In this document: positions 14,560-27,660 of the stretch, piece by piece | How positions within the stretch are numbered: the stretch's first letter is position 1 | How the letters are laid out: each line of letters begins with the position of its first letter | Origin: Lingula anatina | Lineage: Eukaryota > Brachiopoda > Lingulata > Lingulida > Lingulidae | DNA length: 33,323 bases | NCBI RefSeq assembly: GCF_001039355.2 | Contig: NW_019774380.1 | Coordinates: 245,176 to 278,498, forward strand | Direction of reading: 5' to 3' | Notes under the pieces: generated by a model | Told to the model about the DNA's origin: nothing | Database searches by the model: none | What the model saw: only the letters and a program-made list of their open reading frames with translations | Position numbers and translations under genes: made by a program

Positions 14560-17500
14560 ACCAAACACCCATCCACCCACTACTAACCTGTCAACTTCAC
14601 ATTATTTATCCTCCTACCACACCTAGTATATTTGTGTGTCTTGGAATGGGGCTGTCCCATCTTTATTCTCAGCGACTTCAACATAATCTGCACAATCAAA
14701 AATCCTGCGATATTTCAAACACCAGATACGTCCACCTGGAGACTGCAACAGTGTTTTCCTGAACTAAAATCTCTCTCAACTCCTGTACAGAATACTCAGA
14801 AGCGTGTCTCTACAGCTTAAGATTCAAAAAGTCCTGTGTAAATATCACTTTCTTGTTCCCTAGGAGCAGCGGAAATATCGTTCTTCAGAAATACTGTTAC
14901 AACAGAAACAAATGCATAACTTCACATTTGTGTCTTGATCTTCCCCGTAAATGTAGTGAACCTCGAAGTTATCTCCAACAATGCTTTAGGTATAGCCATA
15001 AGCTATTCCAAGATTCAAACTATGAACACCTTTCAGTGAAGGAAAGGCAGCAGTTCTGCAAACAAACCAGCAAATCATTCACTTGTGTGGATCAAGCACC
15101 TCACGCATCAGAGTCTCCTTAGGCTTGCCCTGTCAAAAGGAAGCTTAAAAATCTTCCAATCAATCCAGCAGATTCTTTGACAAAAAAATGTTTCACCTTA
15201 TATGACAGAAAACCTTTGCAACAATGCAACCAGCACTAATGGATCTCGTCCTTGCCTTCAACACACAAACACAAGCTCTCACGGTATATGATCTGTCGGT
15301 TTTGTAACTGTTTTCCATGTGTCTTCAGGCTAAACTTTTGACTTCTTAGCTGTACTCAGAATACAAAACAGACTCAATGTACATGCTGTGCCTTGCGAAA
15401 TAAATCAGTAACAGTGTATAAGTCATCCAGTTAATGCAAAATGAGTAACAAAAAAAAGTGCAACTGCACATAAAATTCCCTTGTCCTACTATTATTTGCA
15501 AACCCAACTGTTTTGCATGGAAGAAACTGCGATGCTACTCATTACATATATGATTCAATAATCAACAATAAATATCCATCGTATATCATCCAGAGACATC
15601 TGTCTCCTGAATATTATTGACAATTGCAAAGTGTCTGTTTATAATCCAAAACAAATCCTGTGCTATCCTCTGTATTTTTATTTTATCTAGCACTGACGAC
15701 AAAGTTTTATCCTGTGTAGTTCTTCCTACATAATACTACATCCACAACTACCTTTCCCACCAGTACAGGCAGATATCACATATCCAGCAGTAATTATCCA
15801 GACAAAATAGCAGATAAATCAATGGTAATAATTGCTGTGCTGTGATGATTAGAGATCTGCAGTTGGATGTGGCAAAGAAAGATGCTTCCTGTTATTGTCA
15901 ACGCTGGATGTCAGGGCCGATGTAGCTCTATCTTCTCTGTACCAGCAGTGACTAATGACCTGTCATTGTCTCCAAACTGCTCGTACCTTCTAATGTGACA
16001 GTCCCCATATGTGGATGATGTCATACAAGTAATTGCAAATCCACAAGAAGAGGATGTGTGTGTGTAACCCAGATATTTCAACACAGGTTTCTAATATGAT
16101 CATTTAAAAATAAATGGCAAGATGATTACCTAGTCCCAGATGGTGGTAATTAAAGATTAAGTTTTCTCTATCTTTGCTCAAGACAAACTGGTAAAGCTTT
16201 TCGAGTTTCTTCTTTCTGAACACTAACTTTAAATTTTTGCTCCTTTTTGGAAATCAATCCACATATTTATGTAAATGTCTATTAAAATGATCCTTTCATG
16301 AGATCTATTGGAAAACATCCACACAGCCACAAACATGGGTGAAATCAGTTCAGCTGTACAATATAATGGCTTTTCTCCTGGTAAATTAAGTCGTAGTTAT
16401 GAAACCAGCATGAAACTTAATCAGCAGTGTGTGTAATTATTGGTTAAGGTTAATGTATTCTTCTGTTATAAATATACTAGAATATAATCATAAAGAAGAG
16501 GATAAGTTTATCACCGTCTCGTCACAGCTGCCAACAGACTGAAAGTTGAATGTCCAATGTATAGCCGTTTGTCACAATGACCATTACTTTCCAATGACAG
16601 GGCTTCAGTATTTGTAAGTTTTGCACTGATAATATTATCCTTTATTCTCATGTATGGTCTGTGCTATATGAATCTAATACCAGCATTCCTGTTCTTCTAT
16701 CTATTGCAGCATACAGCTCTGTAGAAATCTGTGGTCACCAAATCCAACAATACTTGTTATTTCCCTATTTCGCTTACTTCAACTCTCCATTACAGCCTTT
16801 CCTATTTGAATTTCACACCACCAATTCACTGTCCCACATCAACACAACTGGTCAGTTGAAAGTTCCAGTCAAAGGTGACCCATCGATATTTAAGTCAAGT
16901 ATATCCTAGATCCAAATTTCAAAACCAGCACAAGTGTCTCGCATCTTCCTTCCTCACTGGTCACTTCAAGTCTGTGGTCAAGAGATACCCGCACACCTTG
17001 TAATTAACCAGTGATGATTAAAAGCTCCCAGGAAGTGGACCACATACCTGTAGTTCACCTGTCTACACACCTGTGTATTGTATAAAACAGTCACCGGAAC
17101 CAGACGCCTACACAGGTGTATTGTTCGGAGCCCAGGCAGCCAGACGTGCAATTTGGTATAATTCAGGTCTATATATTCTATAGCTCAGACAGACAATGAG
17201 GTACAATATATCTGTTCACTTTGTTGACTCCAGGGGCACTATCTCCTTGGCAGAGCAGTGACATTTGATGATATATGTTTTTTGTTCTGACAGACACGAG
17301 TACACAATACATACAGTAATGTTTACCTATGTACCAAGAACTTTATCAAATTCAAAAAATAAATCCTGTGATGTGCTTGATCCTCTCCATTCATCAACAC
17401 AAATATTTTGCACTGCTTAAGCATAGCAGGGGAAGACTAAAGACAAGTTCAGCTGTCTATATCAAGATTAACTAATATTCCATGCCTTGAAACTTTACAA

Positions 17501-19028
17501 TCATTCATCCCTTTCCTATATGTGCTCTTCTATCAGAATTATTACAATGAGGCATAAGCCTGTCTAGCCATTTAAAAAATTAAAATCTACTGGTCAGCAT
17601 GTCCAGCGCTAGCCTCTTCACGTCTACACAAGTGGAGCCCCTCTGGTCTCAAACACAGGATACTTGTCAACCTCAGTCTGTAAGTCAGACGGTCCAGGTA
17701 CCATAAACTTAAAGTAGACGGCGACAGTTTACCTGTCACAGCTGCCGTCTGGTGGTTTGAACCAGTTATATCTGACGACACGCAGAAAAAAATCAGTTCT
17801 TTATAAAAATTTTCAATCTTGCTTGAAATAAAATGCTCCATGTGATATCATATCCTTCACTGAATTTTTTCTTCCACTTTTTTCTTCATCCACTCGAAGT
17901 CTTTACAGCTGTACTTGTGTAACAGAAGAGAGAATAATACTGCTGTGATTCACAACACTGTTCTTAATAACCCATGTTTTTCTTCACAACCTATGTCTTT
18001 CTAAACTCCAGGTTATTTTTCTCATCTCCAAACAAGTGCACCCAATTTTAAACAGCAAATAATATGAAGCTAAAATCTTATCTTCCTCATCACAGACTCA
18101 ATATTCCGTGACCATTTAACCCATGAATGTAAAAAACTTTTTCAACATGTACTCTAGACAAATTATACAGGACTGCTGCACAGAATCCACAATAGATAAA
18201 ATTGCCCTCAATTTTTGGCAACAGCTCACATCTTCTTCACCATCCTCATTTGATACACATATATGCGTGTTGTGCCGATTATCAACTGAAAACTTCTATG
18301 CGTTTTGCACTACACTAGACTAGGGTTCATATAAAATTGATGTGGCATTTCTACATCTTAGAAGTTCCATACAAAAGCTCTTGTCCACAAGCATGCCCAT
18401 GAGGCCAATGGCACAAAAATGGGCTTCTTTGCAAGAGCAACAACTGACTCATTAAGCCAACAATTAATGGATCACAGGAGAAACCTGTACACTCAGCACA
18501 CACTAATAATGTGTTAATTAACATCGCTGGCTAATCCCAGCAATGATATTTATTCAATCAGGTAGGTATTTTCTTAATTGATCATAGCTTTTTTTGCTAA
18601 TTCCCTGGGGAGAGAGCACAATAGTATTATTGACAAAACTGGAATCGTTTTCTTTTCAAAGTAGACATTTTCATCACTTAACTCTGCATCTCATTCTTAA
18701 CTTACATGGAAGACTTCTAAAGAAAGAAAACTTGCAGAGCCACCACATTTTCTTTTCTCAAAGACGTAATCATTAACGTTAAAGAGATTCCAATCTATAA
18801 AATGCCAGCAGAAGCCATTCATGGCACACGTACCAGTATCCGGTTCAATATTCTCAGGAGAGAGCAAGATAATACTCAATCAGAAAATGGAGAAGGGGCA
18901 ATTTCAAACCATCTCGTGGGTGTTTTGGAAGACCGTCAGAACGTGCTTGTTAGGCACATTTACAGGTGATTCGATTTCTCAACTGACATTGAAAGACAGT
19001 CTCACTGGTTGAAAGACTGCGAGCCTAT
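14560..19028. other. Long intron region without recognised genes
   Basis: Both strands carry only short open frames. The longest (14853-15122 +, 89 codons, six or more Cys; 17587-17841 -, 84 codons) show no domain, start context or splice support. No RNA gene was recognised. Confidence 0.5.
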
Positions 19029-19314
19029 GGCCCCATTCAGAATGAGAAGAGTTGAGTGCTAGCTAGGCCGGTCCAAGGAAGACCGCTTAATCCTGTAATG
19101 GTCTCTCCGCCTCTCACATGCCCCATGCGTCATCCCTGGAAGGGCACAGTAATTAAATCTCAGCTCAATTCAACCGGTCAAGGAACTATGCATGGGGAGT
19201 CGTATGAGAGGCGGAGAGACTGTTACAGGATTAAGCGGTCTTCCCTTCATGTAGGTCCGCAATATTTGGGTCATGGCCTAGCTAGCACTCGACTACTTCT
19301 CAATCTGAATGGGG
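19029..19314. mobile_element. MITE-like element with long inverted arms
   Basis: Left CCCCATTCAGAATGAGAAG pairs with right CTTCTCAATCTGAATGGGG. The pairing continues through gagtgctagctaggcc, agaccgcttaatcctgtaa and ggtctctccgcctctcac. TAT flanks both ends (19026-19028 and 19315-19317). It shares terminal and subterminal motifs (CATTCAGAA; ggtctccccgcctc) with 181-457, so the two are probably one family. A 91-codon frame across it is an artefact of the palindrome. Confidence 0.83.
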
Positions 19315-19931
19315 TATTTCACACCGGATGATCCCTCGAGTACACTTACATAATGGATACAATGTGTAATATCCACTATAAGAAAGAGCATCTGCGAAAC
19401 GTTTCACATTTCTTCATTGATATATGCTTTCATGCACAAGGTCTACATTGTTACACACATAAAGAAGTAAAAAAAAACATAATCGGCATATTTATATAAT
19501 AATACATTAAATACATATATATGTAAATGCACATATTCTAAGTTATAAATGCAATAATGGGGTCCTGGATTCAAAGACACTGCCCTTCAGTCTGTATTTT
19601 TCTCTACCATTTAGATTAAAAATACATTGGACAAATGACACACCATATCACTAAATATTTCAATGCCTCAGGTTTCAGAGGGATCAATATCAGCTGGGTC
19701 AGTTAATCCTACAGATTGGTAAATAAATCATCTAAGCCATGAACAAGTGTTATCAGTGTTGGGAGATATACTAGTATGGAATTGGTTGTTGGCTTCCCAT
19801 TTCCTGAGACAGTGAGAGGAAACTGGACTCTGCTGGGAACATGGAGATAGTAGACATGTTTGGACAACTGACCTCTGACACTGAGTGTCATCAGGTACTT
19901 AATCATGTATGGACATTTATCTACTCTGTGT

Positions 19932-20046
19932 GGGTGGGTGGGTGGGATGCAAATACAAGAACTTCTGTGTACAGTATGTTCACATGTGCATGCATGCATA
20001 CATACATTTTGTGGTGGGTAGGTGGGTGGGTGGGGGTGGGGGGGAG
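19932..20046 (+). other. G-quadruplex-forming G-rich tracts
   Basis: GGGTGGGTGGGTGGG at 19932-19946 has four G3 runs with single-T loops, the most stable type of parallel quadruplex motif. A second tract at 20015-20045 has at least five further G runs. They are separated by an alternating atgcatgcatacatac stretch. On the minus-strand transcript these are C-rich, so any quadruplex would form in the non-template DNA sense of the plus strand. Confidence 0.8.
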
Positions 20047-21267
20047 AGATTGCCAACTTACCACTGCAGTAGACAGACTTCCAATATAAAACCTCCATGA
20101 GTCACATATAAAGCCCAACAGCATGCTTCATTGCTTCGCACTGCTTTACACTGGCCTCAAAATCTTCCAGACAGTAGAGCCGCACTGGGTTAACTATCAT
20201 CCCTCGGGAGAAACATACCAGTCCTTATCTCATTTTTACTGCTTGGCTGATAGCTTCATAACATTCAGGAATGAAGTTTTGTGGTATTAAGCTATCCAAG
20301 TTTTCAAATTTTACACCGTGACCCCAAAATGTTTCCTTTTGAAAATTATCTAAGAGGTCAAAGTGGGTCACGAGAAAAAACAGGAAAAAATCTCCGACAC
20401 CATGATCAATTTCTTATTCCAGATTATATGATGGTGTAGTGAAACATTCTACACCACAACATTCAACTTCTCCAAGTTTGTCGAAAGATAACCCTAGCAG
20501 TTCTCCCGAGGTGTCTAGTTGTTGAAGGTGCAAAGGGTCCTGTCTGTGAGAAATTCTGGATTAATAATTGACCATTCTACATTAATTTTGCCACACTGTT
20601 CTACAGGGATTCACTCCCCTGTATTATCTGAGTGACTTGACACAATTTCTCTTCTCGCTCATCGCTGGGTTCCAATTCAAAAGTACGCCAGTATTAGCAC
20701 ATGTTCAACAATTATGTTACGACTGCAAGTGTATGTGCAGGAACAGTCAGAATATGGCAATTTTACTGTCAGTGTCACCACACCAATATGGCAAACTCAA
20801 GCAAATCCTGGCTGGAATCACTCCATAACATATGAAAGATGGTCCCTATGTACAAACAAGTCACCATCTCCTTAATTCTGCTTTATAATAACCTCCTTCC
20901 TAACAAGATTCTTCATCAAAAGAACCCAGAAAACACTCACAGCAGTACATTCTAAGAAAAAGCATATATCTCCAATTCTCTCCTTGTACTGAGTATGTAT
21001 TCAATAGAGGAGATGGCCCCAATCATGTACCATGTATATGGACAATGGAGTGTTATATCTGGGTTATCCGTCCAACTTGTATGGGTATAGATAACATGTG
21101 CTACATAGCCATCACATGACTTCACATACTTGCTTATCTGTGTACTGGCGGTTTACATATCTACCATATGGTAAGTATGCTATCATTATAATAAAGTACA
21201 TGTTATGTCATGTTAAACTGAGCTTTTAAATATCACATCATCCTGGTCTAGACTAATACATTAAATT

Positions 21268-21269
<2 letters not shown>

Positions 21270-21344
<75 letters not shown>
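21270..21344. repeat. (AAAT)n microsatellite
   Basis: About 18 AAAT units in tandem. Confidence 0.98.
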
Positions 21345-23173
21345 AAAATTACAAAATAAATGAATTTATTGATTAACTAACAATCATGTAATGATAATGT
21401 GCATGAAAACTCATTCTGTCCCAATCTAAAAATAAAACATTTGAGATGTGTTCTGAAGAACAATATCTGCTATGTAGAATCTAGATGTGAGCGCTTAACT
21501 TGGGACTGTGCCACCTAAATAACAAAGTTAAAACAATTTCTACGTAGTCTAATTCAAGGCTTCAAAAGTACACTTCCCCTCTTAGCCCCCAGAAATGGGG
21601 AAACTGCCAAGCCTTTTCTAAGTTTCTAATGAAATCCCCGATGGAAAACAAGCATCATTTCACTTCTACATCTCGTAACATTTGAGGAAAATCAACCTTC
21701 ATGGGAAATCAAGTTTATTTTCAACATATCAGCTCCTGTTATGCTTCTACCATAACAATCCAGTTAAACTTCATGATATGCACACAAGTGTGAGTGATCA
21801 GAAATCACTATCCTCAAGCTCACTGAAAAAGCAATGTACTAACTCAAACCAACCCAACTAGCCTGTAAATTCACCTCGTTTCAATAATGGCTGTCTGATG
21901 ACAGCAGTAAGGTAAAATTCTGGTCAAAAGCTGCCCTGGTATGTATGCTGCTGACTAATTGCTGTTTCTGGATCTGATAAAGAGTGGTAAGTTTTCTGGA
22001 AAGAATTTTTACTCAGTTACTAGCACAGAGAGGTCAGGCAGGTGCCTAAAACTAGTGATTTACTGCAGACTTCTCTTCTGATATAGTAACATTCCTACAT
22101 AAAGAGCACAAAAAGGGAGCTATTATTAGGCAGTAGAGGTACAGATTTAGCATGCAGATTTGTGTGCATGTCTTCCCTACAGAGTGCTTTGGGGGAATTG
22201 ATACACAAACAAGTTTTTTCCTGTATCTTTATAAAAATAGGGTGAGGACTTTTTTTCATGTCAAAACTGTTAAGTTTTAAAAAGATAATATACTGCACTC
22301 TGGGAAGCTACAACTCACAAAATACCACAACAAGAACAACCTTCAATACACTCCAACCTACTACAGAGAAGATTTCAAATGAACTATTATGTGGATTATG
22401 ACTTTTTTGTGCACTTGCATATATTCATTTCAAGAGCACGTAAATAAATCCAAAACAGAACACCTGATCGATATAGCTTACGACAGTTGCAAATGTCATT
22501 TCAGCCATAGATGAACTAATTTGATTCAGCCAGAAAAAAAAAAAAAAAAAGAAAGATGACGCAAAAACACTTTTGACAAATTAGGAAAAGGAAATGCAAT
22601 ACATTTCTTTTGCCAAATTGCATTATTACCACCGCTGACAAATAACCTTAAATACTTCCTGGAGACCAGTAAGAACAAAGCTACAACCAAGAGAATTGTG
22701 TGTTGTTTTCAAACGAGTGATAATGGCCAAGGAAATCCAGGAAAGACAGACAAAATAGCTGATGGCACTGTTGGTAGGCTGGGAGTTGGGTTATTTGGCA
22801 TGGTAAAGGTCAACTAACAAGCTGAGAAATGAACAAACACCAGAATCCTTTCTGGGAATATGAGACAAAATGAATTGCTGGGCAATAAGGATTGCTTGGC
22901 ATAGACTGAAGGTGTATTTCCAGTCTAGCTGTAACTCTGTAACTTAGTACCAATGTATCTCAGTATACTGTGTGATAACTATCACTAATCTGTGTACAGC
23001 AACAGAGATTTTATGAGGTTTAACAATGTATTTTTTGGTAGGAAGTTCAAAATGATAAAAAAATGACTCGCTGTCTTTGAGGCCAGGGGTCTTGGATTCA
23101 CTTACACCTTCAGGTCAGAAAACTGCCTAGACAAAATTGCAAGCTTCATGAGAGTTACGAGTGACTAATTGAT

Positions 23174-23445
23174 CCTGGACTCTCAGGGTTGACAATATTA
23201 TTGATTTATACTTCTTTATAGAAGTCAGACTCTTGGGGTACATTTTCAAGGTACAAAAATAAAATAATTATGGACATGAAAAAGCTATAATCTGTGAAAG
23301 AATTATTCACATGAAATAGTCCTGACTCTCAGGGTACACATTGAAGGAGCCAAGATGAAACAATTATCGACATGAAGTAGTCCGACTCTCAGGGTACATG
23401 TTTAAGAAAGGGAGATGGAAGAATTATTGATATAAAGACGTCTGG
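23174..23445. repeat. Degenerate tandem repeat, about 60-bp unit
   Basis: The phrase gactctcagggtacat, or a close form, starts at 23178, 23228, 23324 and 23384. It is followed in most units by a purine-rich stretch and then attat.gacatgaa.tag. A partial extra unit (aattattcacatgaaatagtc) sits at about 23301. Confidence 0.8.
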
Positions 23446-24410
23446 TAAAGTCTAGTCATCAATAGCACAGTATCAAACAGCCATGGATTTTCACGCCACT
23501 GCTCACGGCAGCCCAGGGACATCATTAATTGAATTCTAAACTCTCCTCCTCTCATATATGTGTCAACCTTAAAACCTGAAGAAGCTGATTTAAGTAATGT
23601 CTGCAGAACAAAATGAACAACCATCTCATTTATTTTTGTCATTAAATTAGGACAATTCCCCCCAATTTCTTTCCTCACACGTCAAGCCAAGACCCTGTTG
23701 TTGTTATTGATTTTCTAAATTGCATTCTGTGTACAATGTGATTACTTGTTTTGGTTGTTTATTAAATATGTGAAATGACAAGGCAACTTAGGCCATCACT
23801 TCTGACGTTAACTGTCATATAAGCCCCCCATGTTTTCTGTCCAATATCAGCACCCAAACAAATAGTAATTGATTATACGTCATACAAATTGCAAATCTTT
23901 GTTTTATCAACAGACATTGAAACCATAAAAAAGACCAACTTATCTCAGTATTTTCGATTTGCTTTTCCTAACATGGGCAATTAACCACTGCTGACTATTA
24001 GTAGAAAGGCCACTCAATGATTGAGTAAGAATTTTTTCAGTTTAAGTGGTCACTTTCAAATATGAGCATGCTTTTGTATGTTTGAAATTCAAAATGGCAG
24101 TCTTTGTATAAGCTTTGTTTTTCTCACTTTTTTCCAAATATGTAGTATAGATACATATTACACCTGAAAAGTTTTTTTTTACCTTCAAATCTCAAATACA
24201 GGGATACAACTGCCACTTGGTAAAAAAGTCGGAAAATATGGCATGGATGGCATGGATGGCATGGGGTCCACCTAGTCAGTCTAATGATATTTGTGGCTCC
24301 CAAAAAGTCAGAATTCCCCCAGAAGTCAGAAAAAAAATCTCATCTCTGCAAATATGTTCTAATAAAATTTAGATTCATCATGGTCAATGTTTACTGAGCA
24401 TATGGCTTAC

Positions 24411-24513
24411 CTGTCAACACAGCCACTACCACATCCAAAAAATTCATCTCGTCCCACAGGCAACAGATAGGCACACAGAGGCAACACGGGGGGCTACAGC
24501 GTGCCTTACTCAT
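24411..24513 (-). CDS. Candidate alternative first coding exon of GSK3
   Basis: A reading frame opens after an in-frame TGA (24540-24538). It has an ATG at 24513 and another at 24447 and ends at a strong donor, GACAG|GTAAGC, in phase 1. That is the phase exon 2 needs. Joined, the inner ATG gives MNFLDVVVAVLTG then KDGNK, predicting a 405-residue protein; the outer ATG adds 22 cysteine-rich residues. The inner ATG has a G at -3, the outer a C, so the inner is preferred. The exon lies 14.6 kb upstream of exon 2. It lacks the RTTSF-type motif holding the inhibitory serine. The support is only frame, phase and splice strength over a short stretch, so it could be chance. Confidence 0.4.
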
Positions 24514-24540
24514 GTGGTTCTTCTGTATTCCACAAATTCA

Positions 24541-26893
24541 CAAAACTGGATTTTCTTCAGTGTTAGCTCAAACAATACCGCGGATATTGACAAAACAGGT
24601 CTGATAATGGATGGCATGAGTTAAGCCAATTCCCAGTCCAAAGTAGCTCTGTCTGAACCAAATCTCAGATAATCCAAACAGATCGGTTTGTGAGTGTCCT
24701 CTTGGAAAAAACCTTGCATGTCAACAAGCTTACATATGGTTATTGTGTAAAACTGTTTAAGAACCTGACATCCTGCTCTCTCTCTCCACAGGGATAGTTC
24801 CTCTGGTTGTCATAGAAACCAATTACACTGTTTCATCTTTGCCAAGCCGAAAGGAAGACAATATTTTACCTGTCCACAGAGAAGCTTTGAGAACGAGGTT
24901 TTAAAGTGAAAATGTTAGAAAGGCCAATCAGGGCCGCTGTTTGTAGCCATTTCCCCTGGAAATTTCACTTTCAAGTGACAGCATATGAAATTTAGATAAG
25001 AAATACAGCACCTTATAAATATCCAGAGAAGCATATGACAGCACAGAACTGCACTGGTATGATAAGAAAGGTTAAATCAGGTTACATCCTTTGCACCTAA
25101 GTGAGCATGATGCAAATCTGATGAAATTTCACCTGGCGCTGTTTACCAAATGTCTCATACTTTGCTTTGAGCATCTATTAATGTGTGGAAATAATAGGCC
25201 ATTCCATTCATTGTCCATTTCTAGAAATGATTCCTAGAAATTTCTCTTGAAGAATTGTCCAGACACGTCACAGGAAAAATATCTCATATCAAGTGCAGCA
25301 TAAGAGAAAGAAAGTGAAATTAACGGATCTGATGCTTCACTGCTATATAATATCCACTCTCCGCGTCCACAGCAGTGACAATTACCAATCAAATTATCTT
25401 GGTGTTCCTCAGAAAACCATCACCAGAACCCTATGGTGCCTTTGTATAATTCATGTGAAGACCAAATTACTGGCTAATCACACAACTTTCAGGTACAAGA
25501 GTGCAACTGCTGGAAGCATAGTTCATAGTGCTGAATTTACTATGTATCACCATCCTAACTGTATTCAATATCAGCAAAAATGCAATGAGCATCCGCTAAA
25601 CAAGATAGGAATCTATGGATATTTATCTCAGACAGGTATAACATTAAGAATATACAATATTTTTTTCAAAAACATTCTTGAAATACTCTGACTGTCAGTG
25701 TCAAAGAAAAGACAGTTCTCTGAATGAGATTATCCTTGAATTTCCTTTTCCTAGTAATGTAAATATCCCCCTTAATGTGTGTGTGGCCTTCACAAAAGGA
25801 GGAATCAATGGAAATATGAAAATACCAGAAACGTACTTTGAAATCAATGAAAATACCTCAGATGTATTAAACCCATCTTCAAAATATCAGACTGGGTAAT
25901 CTATAAACTGTCCTGTAAAATACTACAGTGAATTGAGATGATGATTAAGCTGGCCGTGTGCTATGTCTCTTCATACACAGTGGTAAGTAACATACACCTT
26001 GCCTGCTGTATTCTTTTTCAATCCGCTGAAGAAGAAAACATACATAATTCTGCTCACTTATACCCAGTGCGAGCAAAAATTCCTGGAATATGTGCATGAC
26101 ATCCAACTCTCTCCTTCTGACATGGGATTACCATTACGTGTTACATGTTCTTTGCTGACAAAGAAACCATTGAAAACTTAATTAGACAGCACAACTCCTC
26201 TTTTCGTTACAGGGTAGACAGAAATCCAATATATCCCTCTTTTGTTTCCTCGAGTGAAGACATAGACCTCCAAGCAGAGAGAATGCAATACTTCTAACTT
26301 CATCGGTAACCCAAGCTGAACCAACAAAGGCTCTGAAAGACGACAAGCCCAAGCTGGTGAAGATTGTCCATCAATGCACTGTCAGAGGAAATCTCACAAA
26401 AAAAAAAAACATTGCCAAGGATGCTGGCATTCCCATCAACTCTTCCTCTTGTGAATGATAACAAAGACTGCTTTTCCAGACACATGGATTCCTGATCAAT
26501 ATTCAAAGTAGTTTTAAAAACACAGCACAGGCATCTTGGCTGAACCTGTCAAGCCTGATAATTTAGATACGTATGCATAGTGAAATGTAGTAGAAGAATT
26601 TTTTCTTTTTTCTTTTCTTTTTTTTTTTTTTTTGGGGGGGGGGGGAGGGGGGATAGGGAGAGAAAGAGATAGAGAGACACCTATACCCTATTACTAGAAT
26701 ACAGATAGGATTTTTCATTTTGACAATGATAGCAGCTAAGCTTATAGTTTCCCCTTTAATCAAACTCGGCAACTTTTTTGCTTTTTTTTTCTTATAATGA
26801 ACTTTATTATATTTTCTGGTCCACTTTTAATACAAAACCCTGTATCTTTTCAGAAAAAACCTCTGGATGGAGGAGAACAACCAAGTAGCCCCC
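24541..26893. other. Sequence upstream of the candidate first exon
   Basis: This would hold the promoter if the exon at 24411-24513 is real. No TATA box or CpG-rich patch stands out. A second consensus-like donor (GTGGACAG|GTAAAA, minus) lies at about 24871 but has a stop (TAA) shortly upstream in the matching frame; a non-coding 5' exon is possible. A poly-T/poly-G junction lies at about 26600-26652. The 132-codon frame at 25293-25691 (+) shows no domain. Confidence 0.45.
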
Positions 26894-26922
26894 TTAAGGT
26901 AGATCGGTCGTTATATGTTCCA

Positions 26923-27533
26923 ACGTTCGAATTTTTTTTAAATTTTTTTTGTTTGAAGAGACACCCAAGTACATTAAAAATTTGCAAAAAAAATTGGGGG
27001 TCACCGACCAAATAAGAGAACTAGCCCCAAAAATGATACACCCTGCATATCGCACTAGTCCCCATTCAAATCAATGGGAAAATGGGTGTTTTCTCACTAA
27101 AGCATTATTTTTTATGACTTTCTGACGTTCGAATTTTTTTAAAAATTTTTTTGTGTAAAGAGGCCTCCAAGTACATTTAAATTTTACCAAAAAAATTGGG
27201 GGTCACCGACCAAATAAGAGAACTACGCCAAGTTGAAGTGCATTACACCCTGCGTGACGCACTATTCCCCATTCCAATCAATGGGGAAATGGGTGTTTTT
27301 CACCAAAACGTTATTTTTTATGATTTTTCTAACGTTTGAATTTTTTTAAAAAACTTTTTGTGTAAAGAGGCATCCAAGTAGATTTTAATTTTGCCAAAAA
27401 AGTTGGAAGTCACCGACCAAATAAGAGAACTACGCCAAGTTGAAGTGCGTTACACCCTGCGTGACGCACTTGTCGGAAGTCCCCATTCAAATCAATGGGA
27501 AATGGGTGTTTTTCACTAAATTGTTACTCTTTA

Positions 27534-27608
<75 letters not shown>

Positions 27609-27660
27609 AGAGACATATAAGTACATTTAAAACTTTCATTATGTTTAACAGTTGAAGTGA
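26923..27660. repeat. Tandem array of about 205-bp units inside the TTAA element
   Basis: Units start acgttcgaattttttt at 26923 and 27125 and in the form acgtttgaa at 27332; a fourth, interrupted unit follows. Shared blocks in each are aagtacatttaaa, ggtcaccgaccaaataagag, the acaccctgc..gcact phrase and attcaaatcaatggg. Periods are 202 and 207 bp. Confidence 0.9.
27539..27607. repeat. (GT)n microsatellite
   Basis: About 34 GT units. The sequence just right of it (agagacatataagtacattta) matches the repeat-unit segment that normally follows ttttttgtgtaaag. The run therefore grew inside the fourth unit. Confidence 0.97.

Larger units (their letters stand above)
19318..23170. other. Long intron region without recognised genes
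   Basis: Apart from the G-rich tract and the AAAT array there is no open frame over 130 codons, and none is plausible. The frames at 19709-20124 are products of the low-complexity G-rich sequence. Confidence 0.5.

Noticed and set aside
14853-15122. Cys-containing 89-codon plus-strand frame
   Set aside because: No signal peptide, no regular cysteine spacing and no splice context; probably chance within the intron.
19056-19331. 91-codon plus-strand frame
   Set aside because: It lies entirely in the palindromic MITE at 19029-19314.
24860-24960. Second possible 5' exon ending GTGGACAG|GTAAAA on the minus strand
   Set aside because: The frame that would fit exon 2 has a TAA shortly upstream and no ATG; at most a non-coding 5' UTR exon, with no further support.
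25293-25691. 132-codon plus-strand frame
   Set aside because: The longest frame in the window, but with no recognisable domain, low-complexity AT-driven composition and no splice or start support.
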